Assembly (NCBI GenBank): GCA_902760865.1
Contig: CACWID010000007.1
Span: forward strand, 62,001-126,000
DNA from: an uncultured Bacteroidales bacterium
Lineage (GTDB): Bacteria > Bacteroidota > Bacteroidia > Bacteroidales > Muribaculaceae
Direction of reading: 5' to 3'
Length of the DNA stretch: 64,000 nucleotides
Shown: positions 41,297-50,255 of the stretch, piece after piece
Layout of the letters: every line of letters starts with the position of its first letter
Numbering within the stretch: position 1 is the first letter of the stretch
Made by a program: the position numbers and the translations under genes
The notes under the pieces: generated by a model
Databases searched by the model: none
What the model was told of the DNA's origin: nothing
Seen by the model: only the letters and a program-made list of their open reading frames with translations

Positions 41297-42526
41297 ATGG
41301 AAGAGGAACAGAAGGAAATATTGCAAGACGCGGCCCCGGAGACCCCGGAAACCCCGGAGATCTCCGAGAACTCGGAGACCTCAGAGAACTCCGAGACCTC
41401 GCAGCCCTCGATGGGGGCGGCGGGTGTGCCGTCGTCTAAGCGCTACCCGTGGTACTACGTGAAGCGCTTTGACCGCTATATCATCAAGAACTTCCTGGGT
41501 ACCTTCTTCTTCGCCATCCTGTTGCTGTTTGCCATTGTGGTGGTGTTCGACATCAACGAGAAACTCGATGCCGTGCTCACCGCACCATGGAAGGCCACCG
41601 TCTTCCAGTACTTCATGAACTTCCTGCCGTTCGTGCTCAGCCAGTTCAGCCCGCTGTTCACCTTCATCGCCGTGATCTTCTTTACCTCGCGACTTGCCGA
41701 CCGTAGCGAGGTCATCGCGATGCTGTCCAACGGCATCAGTTTCTATCGCTTGACGGTTCCCTACCTGTTCTCGGCCGCAGTCATCGCCCTGGGCAGTTAC
41801 CTGCTGGCAGCCTATATCATCCCGCCGGCCAATGTGGAGCGCATCGCCTATACCAACAAGTGGGTCAAGAACAAGGAAGTCATCTACGGCGACAACATCC
41901 AGCTGCAGGTGCGTCCCGGCGTGATGGCCTATATGGCCCGCTATGACAACACGACGCGCAGCGGCTTCCGCTTCTCGCTCGAGGAGTTCAGCGGCGATAC
42001 CCTCAAGTCGCGCCTGACAGCTGAGACCATCAAGTATGACTCCGTCGGGCTGTGGACCGTGCGCCAGTACACCATCCGTCAGTTCAACGGCATGAAAGAG
42101 ACCATGACCAAGGGGGCCGTGATGGACACCCTGCTCAACATTGACCCGCGCGACTTCCTTATCAGCAAGAACGACGAGCAGACCATGACCTCGCCCGAAC
42201 TCAAGGAATATATCAACAAGCAGAAGGCCCGCGGCGTGGCCAATATCAAGAACTTCGAGATTGAGTATGAGCGGCGCATCGCCATGACGGCAGCGGCCTT
42301 CATCCTCACCATCATCGGCCTGTCGCTCTCGTCGCGCAAGGTGCGTGGCGGCATCGGCCTGAACATCGGCTTGGGACTGCTGCTGAGCTTCTCCTATATC
42401 CTGTTCATGACCGTCACTTCTACGTTTGCCGTCTCGGGCTATACCAGCCCGCGAGTGGCCATGTGGATTCCTAATTTTGTATATATCATCATTGCCGCCG
42501 TGCTCTACTGGCGCGCCTCCAGATAG
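41297..42526 (+). CDS. LptF/LptG-family lipopolysaccharide export permease (YjgP/YjgQ)
   Basis: About 409 residues from ATG 41297; an in-frame ATG at 41411 would give a 371-residue protein closer to the family norm. Six transmembrane segments surround a periplasmic beta-jelly-roll domain (residues ~165-300), with FLGTFFFAILLLFAIVVVF, FTFIAVIFFTSRLADRSEVIAMLSNGISFYRL (the coupling-helix region that contacts the LptB ATPase) and GLSLSSRKVRGGIGLNIG. Such permeases extract lipopolysaccharide from the inner membrane. Oddity: the N-terminal ~38 residues (PETPETPEISENSETSENSE) are encoded by the same tandem repeat found at 31118-31182. Confidence 0.9.
   Translation: MEEEQKEILQDAAPETPETPEISENSETSENSETSQPSMGAAGVPSSKRYPWYYVKRFDRYIIKNFLGTFFFAILLLFAIVVVFDINEKLDAVLTAPWKATVFQYFMNFLPFVLSQFSPLFTFIAVIFFTSRLADRSEVIAMLSNGISFYRLTVPYLFSAAVIALGSYLLAAYIIPPANVERIAYTNKWVKNKEVIYGDNIQLQVRPGVMAYMARYDNTTRSGFRFSLEEFSGDTLKSRLTAETIKYDSVGLWTVRQYTIRQFNGMKETMTKGAVMDTLLNIDPRDFLISKNDEQTMTSPELKEYINKQKARGVANIKNFEIEYERRIAMTAAAFILTIIGLSLSSRKVRGGIGLNIGLGLLLSFSYILFMTVTSTFAVSGYTSPRVAMWIPNFVYIIIAAVLYWRASR
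41340..41400. repeat. In-frame CCGAGAACTCGGAGA tandem repeat at the LptF/G N-terminus
   Basis: Degenerate tandem units (ACCCCGGAAACCCCGGAGAT, then CCGAGAACTCGGAGACCTCA, then GAGAACTCCGAGACCTCG) within codons 15-35 of the permease gene. Same unit as 31118-31182. Confidence 0.85.
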
Positions 42527-42616
42527 CACCTGTCAAGGCCTACCGATTTCGGTCGTTTTTTGCTTTTTTTTTCAATCTTTTTTCGCCATGAAGTCCATGA
42601 GCGAGTGATTTTCTAT

Positions 42617-42624
42617 TACATTTG
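42617..42624 (+). promoter_or_regulatory. -7 promoter element
   Basis: TACATTTG, 49 bases before ATG 42674; the -33 region is not clear. Confidence 0.5.
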
Positions 42625-42673
42625 TAGCAAGAAAGAATCCAGAATAAGTGTTGTTTTGTTTCATTAAATTTTT

Positions 42674-44341
42674 ATGCGTATGAAAAAATTATTCGCTCTA
42701 GTTATGATGGCTGTATGTGCCTTTGGCATGATGCAGGCCAAGTGGACACCCGATGACTATGCAAGCATCCGCCTCGACAAGGAAGGTGCTGGCGGTCAAG
42801 TGCAGATGAAAACCCTGCGTACCGACGACGGTAAAATCATTCTCACCTGGCTGCGTGGTGAGAGAATCGACGGTGTCTTCTCTTATCAGTTACACCTCCA
42901 GATTTTTGATGCCGACGGCAATGCCATGTTCGGCGACGAGGGCGTGATCGTGTGTGACAAGCGCACCCGCACCTGGACCACCGACTATGGCTTGGCCCTT
43001 GCTTCTAACGGAGACATCCTCATGGCCTATACCGACATCCGCAATGACCCCAATGAGGAGTTTGCCGAGTCTTACATCTACCGCTACGACCAGCAGGGAA
43101 ATCCTGTCTGGGACGCTGACGGAATCCTGTTCCCCTCAGGACGCCTGCATGAGAGTGTCCTCTCGGCTGAGGACGTTGCTCCCATGATCTGCGTGAGCGG
43201 CAACAACATCTTTGCTGCAGCTAACCACACGGAGTATTATATGGAGAAAGCTACCGAGGACAACTGGCAGCCCTCACCCTGGTTTCCCAACCAGCAGATG
43301 CCCGACTCGGTGCTCGTTGATGAGAGCCTTTGGCTGATTGTGGCGCTGAACGATGACGGCTCGATCGCCAGCGAGGCTCCCATGTCGATGCCAACCAGGA
43401 TCCTGAGCATGACCCCTGCCACCCGCGGCAATGTGTACATGCTCTATGACAATGAGCTGACGGGCCTGGATGCTCAGTTGCTGAACGGTGAGCTGAACAA
43501 CGAATGGGAGGCTCCTGTCACTGTTGAGAACAAACCCCTGTCGGGAGGATTCTATTTCCCCACGCCCCTGGCTGCTGTCAACGAGAACAACATCCTGCAG
43601 GTAACTTACAGGGTGCTGACCGATTTCTATGGTTATCAGTCGATTACCTATCTTGATGAGAATGGTAATTGTGCCAGCGAATCGCTGAGCCTGACCGGCA
43701 GCATCGACGGTGATGCCGGCACCGCCCAGATGGGTGTCAAGGAGAACAGGGCGCTTGTGGCTTGGGAATGGGCTTACTCAGCTTCGTCCAAGTACATAAA
43801 TGTGAACGTCGTTACCGATGACAACAACTACTACTGGAGTGGCGACGCCATGTACGGTGTGCCTCTCGACATGAACCTCGACTGGGGCTTCACCCCCGTT
43901 AAGGTCATTCCCGTCGAGGACGGTTGGGTAGTACTCTATGGCAACAGCACCAGCTGGAACGGCGCCAACTTTATGGTTGTCAAGCTCGATGACTTCGGCG
44001 AGATCATGTGGGAGAAGCAGATCTGCGAGGACGACTTCAAGAGCAGCGGCTTCTCGATCGTCTATGACGACAAGAATGCTTACATCTTCTACACCCAGGA
44101 GACTCAGTATGATGATAACTGGAACGAGATTCCCGGCAGCGCCGGCATGTATGTGATGTGTGTTGACATCACCGGCAACCCCGTCACCTCGATCGATGAG
44201 GTAAGCACTGCCGATGGTCCCGTCAAGACCGAAATCTTCACCGTCGACGGCCGCCGTGTCAGCGAGATGCAGGACGGCGTGAACATCATCCGCACCACCG
44301 ACGCCAAGGGCAATGTGACCACTGCCAAGGTGCTGAAGTAG
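42674..44341 (+). CDS. Secreted protein of unknown function with Por/type IX-like C-terminal sorting tail
   Basis: 555 residues, signal peptide MRMKKLFALVMMAVCAFGMMQA. Residues ~25-460 form repeating beta-propeller-like units (GDILMAYTDIRNDPNEEFAESYIYRYDQQGNPVW; FMVVKLDDFGEIMWEKQI). The last ~35 residues (EIFTVDGRRVSEMQDGVNII ... AKVLK) have the shape of a T9SS type A sorting domain. No catalytic motif is seen. It may be a surface protein; the export route is inferred from the tail. It is followed by a strong terminator. Confidence 0.75.
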   Translation: MRMKKLFALVMMAVCAFGMMQAKWTPDDYASIRLDKEGAGGQVQMKTLRTDDGKIILTWLRGERIDGVFSYQLHLQIFDADGNAMFGDEGVIVCDKRTRTWTTDYGLALASNGDILMAYTDIRNDPNEEFAESYIYRYDQQGNPVWDADGILFPSGRLHESVLSAEDVAPMICVSGNNIFAAANHTEYYMEKATEDNWQPSPWFPNQQMPDSVLVDESLWLIVALNDDGSIASEAPMSMPTRILSMTPATRGNVYMLYDNELTGLDAQLLNGELNNEWEAPVTVENKPLSGGFYFPTPLAAVNENNILQVTYRVLTDFYGYQSITYLDENGNCASESLSLTGSIDGDAGTAQMGVKENRALVAWEWAYSASSKYINVNVVTDDNNYYWSGDAMYGVPLDMNLDWGFTPVKVIPVEDGWVVLYGNSTSWNGANFMVVKLDDFGEIMWEKQICEDDFKSSGFSIVYDDKNAYIFYTQETQYDDNWNEIPGSAGMYVMCVDITGNPVTSIDEVSTADGPVKTEIFTVDGRRVSEMQDGVNIIRTTDAKGNVTTAKVLK

Positions 44342-44371
44342 TGCTCATCTGACATTGTAACTCATCTCAGT

Positions 44372-44421
44372 CAAGCCTTGTGCTTCCCGACTCAACTCGG
44401 GGCCACAAGGCTTGCTTTTTG
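44372..44421 (+). terminator. Rho-independent terminator
   Basis: CAAGCCTTGTG (44372-44382) pairs exactly with CACAAGGCTTG (44404-44414), followed by CTTTTTG. Confidence 0.9.
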
Positions 44422-44505
44422 TCTTGCGCTAGGCCTGAAGTTTGATAATCTGAGGAAAAAACATGATTTTCTTGTCGGTTTTTTACTTGTTTTATTAATA
44501 ATGTT

Positions 44506-44513
44506 TATCTTTG
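44506..44513 (+). promoter_or_regulatory. -7 promoter element of the thioredoxin-like gene
   Basis: TATCTTTG, about 40 bases before ATG 44553. It may drive the cluster 44553-50254. Confidence 0.5.
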
Positions 44514-44552
44514 CATTGAGAAACCAAATATTAATCAAGAATAGTTAGTGTT

Positions 44553-45044
44553 ATGAAGAAATCTGTTTTTGCGTTTTTCTTGTTATTGCTGGCAGGCTTC
44601 GGTGTGGCTCAGGCCCAGTTGCCCGCTGTGTCACTCAAGAGCATCGATGGTGCAACCGTTCAAAGTGAGACCCTCAACAACGACGGCAAGCCGTTTATCA
44701 TCGACTTTTTTGCTACATGGTGCAAGCCCTGCAACCGCGAACTGTCGGCCATCGCCGAGGTCTATGACGAGTGGCAGGAGGAGACCGGCGTCAAGATCTA
44801 TGCCGTAAGCATCGATCAGGGTCAGAACATCAACAAGGTGAAACCGCTGGTTGACCAGAACGAATGGGAGTACGAGGTGCTGCTCGACCCCAACAGCGAG
44901 CTGCTCAAGGCCTTGGGCGGCCAGATGATACCGTTTGTCGTGGTCATTGACGGCAAGGGCAACATCGTTTCCAAGCACAGCGGCTACACCGACGGTGCCG
45001 AGAATGAGCTTCTCGAGGAAGTGAAGAAACTGATTGGCCAGTAG
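44553..45044 (+). CDS. Periplasmic thioredoxin-like protein (TlpA/ResA type)
   Basis: 163 residues, signal peptide MKKSVFAFFLLLLAGFGVAQAQ. The redox motif is WCKPC (Cys57 and Cys60) in FFATWCKPCNRE, preceded by the usual PFIIDF strand and followed by the cis-proline region GGQMIPFVVVIDGKGNIV. TlpA/ResA proteins reduce or isomerise disulfides of exported proteins in the periplasm. It is the first gene of a run that also encodes two Omp28-like proteins with CxxC motifs, suggesting a common redox theme. Confidence 0.93.
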   Translation: MKKSVFAFFLLLLAGFGVAQAQLPAVSLKSIDGATVQSETLNNDGKPFIIDFFATWCKPCNRELSAIAEVYDEWQEETGVKIYAVSIDQGQNINKVKPLVDQNEWEYEVLLDPNSELLKALGGQMIPFVVVIDGKGNIVSKHSGYTDGAENELLEEVKKLIGQ

Positions 45045-45129
45045 GGTACATCCTTTGGCCAATGGCTGGACGGGGTTGGCAATCAATCGCCGGCCAGCTG
45101 AATCCTAAAACCTAACTCCAAAAAAAAGA

Positions 45130-46782
45130 ATGAGTCGATTGAAATATATCCGCTTGCTGCTGCCTGCGCTTGTCGTGATGGCGGCCTTGCCTGCATTCGG
45201 CCAGTTGACATTCAGCGGCAGCATCCAGAGCGATATCCTTGTCCCTCAGGACGACGAGAAGATCGGTACTGAGCACTACGAAGACAAGGTGCTCACCAAC
45301 ACCTATGTTGACCTGAAGCTGGCACACAAGTATGTCGAGGCCGGCGGCCGCTTTGAGTTCCTGAAGTACCCGTTGCCCGGCTATGAACCGGACCTGAAGG
45401 GGTGGGGCGTGCCCCACTTCTACGTCAAGGGGCACTACAAGAATGTAGAGCTCACCGTGGGCGACTACTATGAGCAGTTCGGGTCGGGCTTAGTGTTGCG
45501 CACCTATGAGGAGCGTTCGCTGGGTATCGACAACGCCCTCAGGGGCGCCCGCCTGGCCTACAAGCCTGTCGATGGCGTGAGCCTCAAGGCCCTCACCGGC
45601 AAGCAGCGCTATTACTGGCATCACAATGATGCCCTCGTCAGCGGCGTGGACCTGGAGATCGGTCTGGAAAGCTTCATCAAATCGCTGGAAGCCCACGACA
45701 CCCGCATCATGATCGGCGGCTCGTGGGTCAACAAGCATGAGAAGGACGACAAGTTGCCCATCTTTGTGGACGCGACCCACAAGTTGAACTTTCCCAAGTA
45801 TGTCAACGCATGGGATGCCCGCATGAACCTGACGCATGGCGGCTTCAACGTGCTGGCCGAGTATGCCCAGAAGAGCCAGGACCCGTCGTTTGACAACGGC
45901 TACCACTACGGCAAGGGCACCGTGGCCATGCTCAGCGCCTCATATTCCAAGAAGGGCATGAGCCTGCTGGTGCAGGCCAAGCGTAGCGAGAACATGGCTT
46001 TCAGGAGTCGTCGCAGCATGAACGGCACGTCAAGTTTCATCAACTTCCTGCCACCGTTCACCCATGACCAGACCTACGCCCTGCCAGCCCAGTACCCCTA
46101 TGCCACCCAGTTCGACGGCGAGTGGGCCTTCCAGGTCGAGGCAGGTTACACCTTCAAAAAAGGCACCGCCCTGGGCGGCAAGTACGGCACCAAGGTAAAG
46201 GCCAATTTCTCCCATGTTCGCGGTCTGTGCCAGGGTGACATCAAGGACCCTGTCCGCGAGAATAACATCATCGGCAGCTACGGTTACAAGACCAGCTTCT
46301 TCAAGATGGGCGAGGTCTACTATCAGGATATCGACGTCCAGATCGACAAGCGAATGACCCGCGACTTCTCACTCGTGCTGATGTACATGAACCAGCGCTA
46401 CAACATGACGGTGGTCGAGGGACACGGCGGTATGGTGGTCAGCAACATCCTGGTGGCTGACGGCAAGTACAAGTTCTCGCCCAAGCTGTCGCTGCGGTGT
46501 GAACTGCAGTACCAGTTCTGTAAAGGCGATCAGGGCGACTGGGCCTTCGGCCTTGCAGAGTTGTCATGGGCTCCCCACTGGATGTTTACCCTGAGCGACA
46601 TGTGGAACTGTGGCGAGACCAAGACCCACTTCTACCAGGCTCTGGTGACCTACAGCCTCAAGTCCCACCGCATCCAGGCTGGTTACGGCCGCACGGATGC
46701 CGGCTACAACTGCTCGGGCGGCGTCTGCCGCTGGGTACCCGCCACAAGGGGATTCACTCTATCTTATAACTACACGTTCTAA
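45130..46782 (+). CDS. DUF6029-type outer-membrane beta-barrel protein
   Basis: 550 residues, signal peptide MSRLKYIRLLLPALVVMAALPAFG. The mature protein is a succession of amphipathic beta strands with many Tyr and Gly (YVKGHYKNVELTVGDYYEQFGSGLVLRTYEERSLGIDNALRG), ending in a C-terminal aromatic strand GFTLSYNYTF, typical of outer-membrane barrels. From memory this matches the DUF6029 family that accompanies Omp28-like genes in Bacteroidetes. Substrate unknown. It overlaps nothing; the next gene starts 4 bases after the stop. Confidence 0.8.
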   Translation: MSRLKYIRLLLPALVVMAALPAFGQLTFSGSIQSDILVPQDDEKIGTEHYEDKVLTNTYVDLKLAHKYVEAGGRFEFLKYPLPGYEPDLKGWGVPHFYVKGHYKNVELTVGDYYEQFGSGLVLRTYEERSLGIDNALRGARLAYKPVDGVSLKALTGKQRYYWHHNDALVSGVDLEIGLESFIKSLEAHDTRIMIGGSWVNKHEKDDKLPIFVDATHKLNFPKYVNAWDARMNLTHGGFNVLAEYAQKSQDPSFDNGYHYGKGTVAMLSASYSKKGMSLLVQAKRSENMAFRSRRSMNGTSSFINFLPPFTHDQTYALPAQYPYATQFDGEWAFQVEAGYTFKKGTALGGKYGTKVKANFSHVRGLCQGDIKDPVRENNIIGSYGYKTSFFKMGEVYYQDIDVQIDKRMTRDFSLVLMYMNQRYNMTVVEGHGGMVVSNILVADGKYKFSPKLSLRCELQYQFCKGDQGDWAFGLAELSWAPHWMFTLSDMWNCGETKTHFYQALVTYSLKSHRIQAGYGRTDAGYNCSGGVCRWVPATRGFTLSYNYTF

Positions 46783-46786
46783 AGCT

Positions 46787-47578
46787 ATGAAAAGAATATA
46801 TCTGACCATCCTGACCCTGGCCGCTCTGGCACTGGCTTCCTGTGACGAGGTCAGCCGTGACGATAGGCTCACCTATGTCGAGCCTCCCGAGGTGGGGCGT
46901 GCCGTGCTCATTGAGGATTACACGGGCCAGTATTGTGTGAACTGCCCCCGCGCTACCGAGGAGATCGAGCGTCTCGTGGAGGAGTACGGCGACACCACGG
47001 TCATTGCCGTGGCCATCCATTCGGGGCCCTTCTCCAAGCAGAAAGGCGAACCCACGCCGCTCTATACCGAGGTGGGCGACGCCTATTTCAGCAAGTGGGG
47101 GCTCTCGTCGCAGCCCGTAGGCCTGGTGGACAGGCTCTACTCGTCGATGGGCTTTGACTACACCGATTGGGGTGCCGGCGTGAACTACGAGATCGGCTTC
47201 AAGGCTCCGGTGTCGATAATGCCCTATGCCGCCTATGATAGTGATACGCGCCAGGCTTACATCCATATTCAGACCATCGGTCTGGATCCGGAACGAGTGA
47301 GCGGCAAGCTGCAGGTGTGGCTCATCGAGGACAGCATCGACAGCTTCCAGATGATGCCCGACGGCAAAATGGTCGAGCATTACAACCACATGCACGTCTT
47401 CCGTGCCAGCGTCAACGACCCGTGGGGTGAAGACCTGTCTGTGTCCCATGGTGAGGTGGTGATGAAGGATTATACCTTTACCATGGACCCGGTGTGGAAT
47501 CCCTGGCATTGCTCCATCGTCGCCTTCCTGTTTGATGATGACGGCGTGATGCAAGTGGCAAAATCACCCCTTGAATAA
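46787..47578 (+). CDS. Omp28-related lipoprotein with CxxC motif
   Basis: 263 residues from ATG 46787, 4 bases after the preceding stop; a longer frame beginning inside the barrel gene is not likely. The lipobox ends at Cys19 (LASC). The thioredoxin-like domain begins VLIEDYTGQYCVNCPRATEEI with Cys50 and Cys53, the Omp28 signature, and includes YFSKWGLSSQPVGLVDR (the cis-proline region). Omp28 proteins are outer-membrane lipoproteins; the CxxC suggests thiol-disulfide activity. Coupled to the DUF6029 barrel. Confidence 0.87.
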   Translation: MKRIYLTILTLAALALASCDEVSRDDRLTYVEPPEVGRAVLIEDYTGQYCVNCPRATEEIERLVEEYGDTTVIAVAIHSGPFSKQKGEPTPLYTEVGDAYFSKWGLSSQPVGLVDRLYSSMGFDYTDWGAGVNYEIGFKAPVSIMPYAAYDSDTRQAYIHIQTIGLDPERVSGKLQVWLIEDSIDSFQMMPDGKMVEHYNHMHVFRASVNDPWGEDLSVSHGEVVMKDYTFTMDPVWNPWHCSIVAFLFDDDGVMQVAKSPLE

Positions 47579-47620
47579 CTCTAAATACTGACAACTGACA
47601 ACTAAAAACTGACAACTGAA
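47579..47620. repeat. ACTGACAACTGACAACT tandem microrepeat
   Basis: Iterated ACTGACAACT units fill the gap between the Omp28 gene and the next gene. Confidence 0.7.
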
Positions 47621-47621
47621 T

Positions 47622-48317
47622 ATGAAGAAAATCTTTACATTTTTATTGTTTGGCTTGCTTGCAACGGCAAGCGTGATGCAGGCTCAAGACATTGACGAGA
47701 GCTACGTGTTTGTGGACGAGGACGGCAACGTCATCGAGAACGGCGCCACTGTAGTGCGCAACGAGATGGGTGTCTATCTTGACGGGCGAGACGTGATCAG
47801 GTCAGGCATCTCGGTGTATAACCAGAGTGGTAATACCGCTGTTGACTACCTGAAGGTGTACTATGACATCGAGCGCATCGACAACGGTTCCTATCAGATC
47901 TGCTTCCCCTCTACCTGTAATGAACAGAGCATGGTCGGCTCCTATGAGACCGGACGTGGACAGCTCATGGGCAATCTGCAGGACATCCAGAGCGAGTGGT
48001 TCACCCAGGGCGAAGGCGAGTGCATCGTCACTTTGGCCATCGAGATCCTGGACAGGGAAAGCGGTTTCCCGCCCACCTATACCCACCGCTCATGGGGCCC
48101 GAGCATTACCTTGAGGTTTGTCAACGGCGATATTGAACCCGAGCCGCTCGACGGCGACGTGAATCTTGACGGTGAGGTCAACATCGCTGATGTCAATGCC
48201 GTAATCGACAAGATTCTCTCCCAGTCGACGGATCCTGCCGCTGACGTGAACAACGATGGCGAGGTGAACATTGCCGACGTTAATGCCGTCATCAACATCA
48301 TTATGGCAAGTAATTGA
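47622..48317 (+). CDS. Secreted protein with C-terminal dockerin-like repeats
   Basis: 231 residues, signal peptide MKKIFTFLLFGLLATASVMQA. Residues ~22-170 form a beta-rich domain with no recognised motif (SYVFVDEDGNVIENGATVVRNEMGVYL); part resembles an NPCBM or Ig-like fold. The last ~55 residues carry two dockerin-type calcium loops (GDVNLDGEVNIADVNAVIDK and DVNNDGEVNIADVNAVINII). It sits between two Omp28-like genes in one run and is probably secreted with them. Confidence 0.8.
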   Translation: MKKIFTFLLFGLLATASVMQAQDIDESYVFVDEDGNVIENGATVVRNEMGVYLDGRDVIRSGISVYNQSGNTAVDYLKVYYDIERIDNGSYQICFPSTCNEQSMVGSYETGRGQLMGNLQDIQSEWFTQGEGECIVTLAIEILDRESGFPPTYTHRSWGPSITLRFVNGDIEPEPLDGDVNLDGEVNIADVNAVIDKILSQSTDPAADVNNDGEVNIADVNAVINIIMASN

Positions 48318-48352
48318 TAACTTATTGACTACTAACTTAATAAAACACAACA

Positions 48353-50254
48353 ATGAAGAAATTATTACTTCTTATGGCAGCCGCACTATTGCTGCCTGTC
48401 TCGCTGGGAGCGCAACTCGTCAAGGCCCCGGCAACACCCCGTCAACTGCTTGAGCCGGGCTACTCATTCCAGGCCCCGGCAGCCATTGATCTGGCCGAGA
48501 ACCAGAAAATCATGGGTCACTATGACACCGACGATTATTCAACCAATGGCCTGGGCATGACCAGTTCGCCTGGTGTGATTCCTCTGGGAGTCATCCTTGA
48601 GCCCGATGAGCTCGCCGTCTTCCAGGGCGGTAAGATTGTGGCCTTCCGTGTGGCCTTGGCCGCATCCACTCCCGTGACCCGCGTGTTTGTCATTCCCGTG
48701 AGCGCAGACGGCGTTTTCGGGACGACGACAGCATGGGAATGCAACGTGAACAAGGTGGGCTGGAACGTCATTGAGCTCGAGACGCCCTACGAGATCAACC
48801 TCGCTGAGGACGAACAGCTGATGATTGGTTTTGACTATCAGCAGACCGCTAGCAATTACCCCATCTCGGCAGTCCAGGTCGGCAAACTCTATGATGCTTA
48901 CCGCTACACCAAGGTGTCGCCGCGCCTCTATGAGTGGCGTGCTGTGGGCTTGATCAATTACGGTAACCTGAGCGTGCAGTGCATCGTCGAGAGTGACAAC
49001 TATCCCGATTATATGTTCTCTATCAGCGACTTGACGGCCTCCAACTACATTCAGTCTGGCGATAACCTGAATTTCTCCTTCAATGTCAAGAACAACGGCG
49101 TGAAGACGGTGGATGCCGAGTCCCTGTCGTTTGACGTCATGATCGACGACGAGAAGGTGGCAACGGTGACCAACGCCGATGACATCATTAGGGGCTATTA
49201 TAACATCAAGGGCAATGTGGCGACCGAGGGTTTGACCTCGGGTGCGCACACCTTGGGCGTTACCCTGGTTTCGATGAATGGCGAGCCCCTCGAGCCCCAG
49301 ACGCTGGAGTACAGCTTCAAGGTGATTTCCAATACCTTCCCCCGCCAGAAGCACATCGTCGAGCAGCTCACCTCGACCTATTGCACCTATTGCCCGCTAG
49401 GCATCTCGATGCTCAAGGTGCTCACCTCCAAGCGTGATGACCTCATCTGGGTGGGCCTGCACGGCAACATGGGCGGTGTTGACCCCTTCCGCAGTGACCA
49501 GTGCGACAGTCTGTTGACCTACTTGACCGGAGGTGCTGTCAGCTATCCGTCAGGAGCCTTCGACCGTGCTGTCGGCCTGGAGGATGACGGCTCGATTGCA
49601 ACCGGCTTGGGTTACTATGAGCAGTATCATCAGCAGGTGGCTAATGAGTTGAGCAGCTTCCTGGACTATGTGACAGAGCAGACCCCCAACTTCGCTACCA
49701 TCAACGGCGAATGCATCCTTCCGTCTGAGGGCACTCCCACGGTGACCATCTACGGTGACCTCACTCCCGATTTCGATATCATGATGGGTGAGGATGCCAA
49801 GCTCACGGTATATATTTTGGAAGACAGCCTCATCGCCCCGCAGCTCAACCTGGGCACTTGGGTAGAAGACTTCATGCACAATGGCGTCTTCCGCTGCGCC
49901 CTGGGTTCAGTGCTGGGTGTACCCCTGAACAAGACGGGTGTCAATCAATACAGTAACAAGTTTGAAGTGGAGCTCCCCGAGGAGATCGAGGACCTTTCCC
50001 ACCTGCGCGTCGTGGCCTTCATCAGCCGTCCGCTGAGCAATGCCCGCTTCGGCTTCTCTGATGTGTACATCACCAATGCTGAGGAGTTTAACTTCTCTTA
50101 TGTGCAGGGTGGCGTGGAAGAGCTTCTCCTCGATGAGGATGCCGTTCCCGTCGGCTACTATGACGTGACAGGCCGTCAGCACGACAGCCTGCAGCAGGGC
50201 GTGAACATCGTCAAGATGAGCAACGGTAAAGCCAAGAAGATTCTTGTGAAGTAA
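48353..50254 (+). CDS. Omp28-like CxxC protein with Por/type IX-like sorting tail
   Basis: 633 residues, signal peptide MKKLLLLMAAALLLPVSLGA. An N-terminal ~200-residue jelly-roll-like domain is followed by a CARDB-like Ig domain (NLNFSFNVKNNGVKTVDAESLSF) and an Omp28/thioredoxin-like domain (HIVEQLTSTYCTYCPLGISM, Cys344 and Cys347). The C-terminus (GYYDVTGRQHDSLQQGVNIV ... KKILVK) fits a T9SS sorting tail. It is larger than the lipoprotein at 46787 but shares the CxxC lineage, and is probably exported to the surface. Function unknown; redox activity is inferred. It ends 1 base from the convergent PAP2 gene. Confidence 0.8.
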   Translation: MKKLLLLMAAALLLPVSLGAQLVKAPATPRQLLEPGYSFQAPAAIDLAENQKIMGHYDTDDYSTNGLGMTSSPGVIPLGVILEPDELAVFQGGKIVAFRVALAASTPVTRVFVIPVSADGVFGTTTAWECNVNKVGWNVIELETPYEINLAEDEQLMIGFDYQQTASNYPISAVQVGKLYDAYRYTKVSPRLYEWRAVGLINYGNLSVQCIVESDNYPDYMFSISDLTASNYIQSGDNLNFSFNVKNNGVKTVDAESLSFDVMIDDEKVATVTNADDIIRGYYNIKGNVATEGLTSGAHTLGVTLVSMNGEPLEPQTLEYSFKVISNTFPRQKHIVEQLTSTYCTYCPLGISMLKVLTSKRDDLIWVGLHGNMGGVDPFRSDQCDSLLTYLTGGAVSYPSGAFDRAVGLEDDGSIATGLGYYEQYHQQVANELSSFLDYVTEQTPNFATINGECILPSEGTPTVTIYGDLTPDFDIMMGEDAKLTVYILEDSLIAPQLNLGTWVEDFMHNGVFRCALGSVLGVPLNKTGVNQYSNKFEVELPEEIEDLSHLRVVAFISRPLSNARFGFSDVYITNAEEFNFSYVQGGVEELLLDEDAVPVGYYDVTGRQHDSLQQGVNIVKMSNGKAKKILVK

Positions 50255-50255
50255 G

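Noticed and set aside
46697..46786. Longer N-terminus for the Omp28-like lipoprotein
   Set aside because: It would overlap the barrel gene and bury the lipoprotein signal; ATG 46787 gives a proper lipobox.
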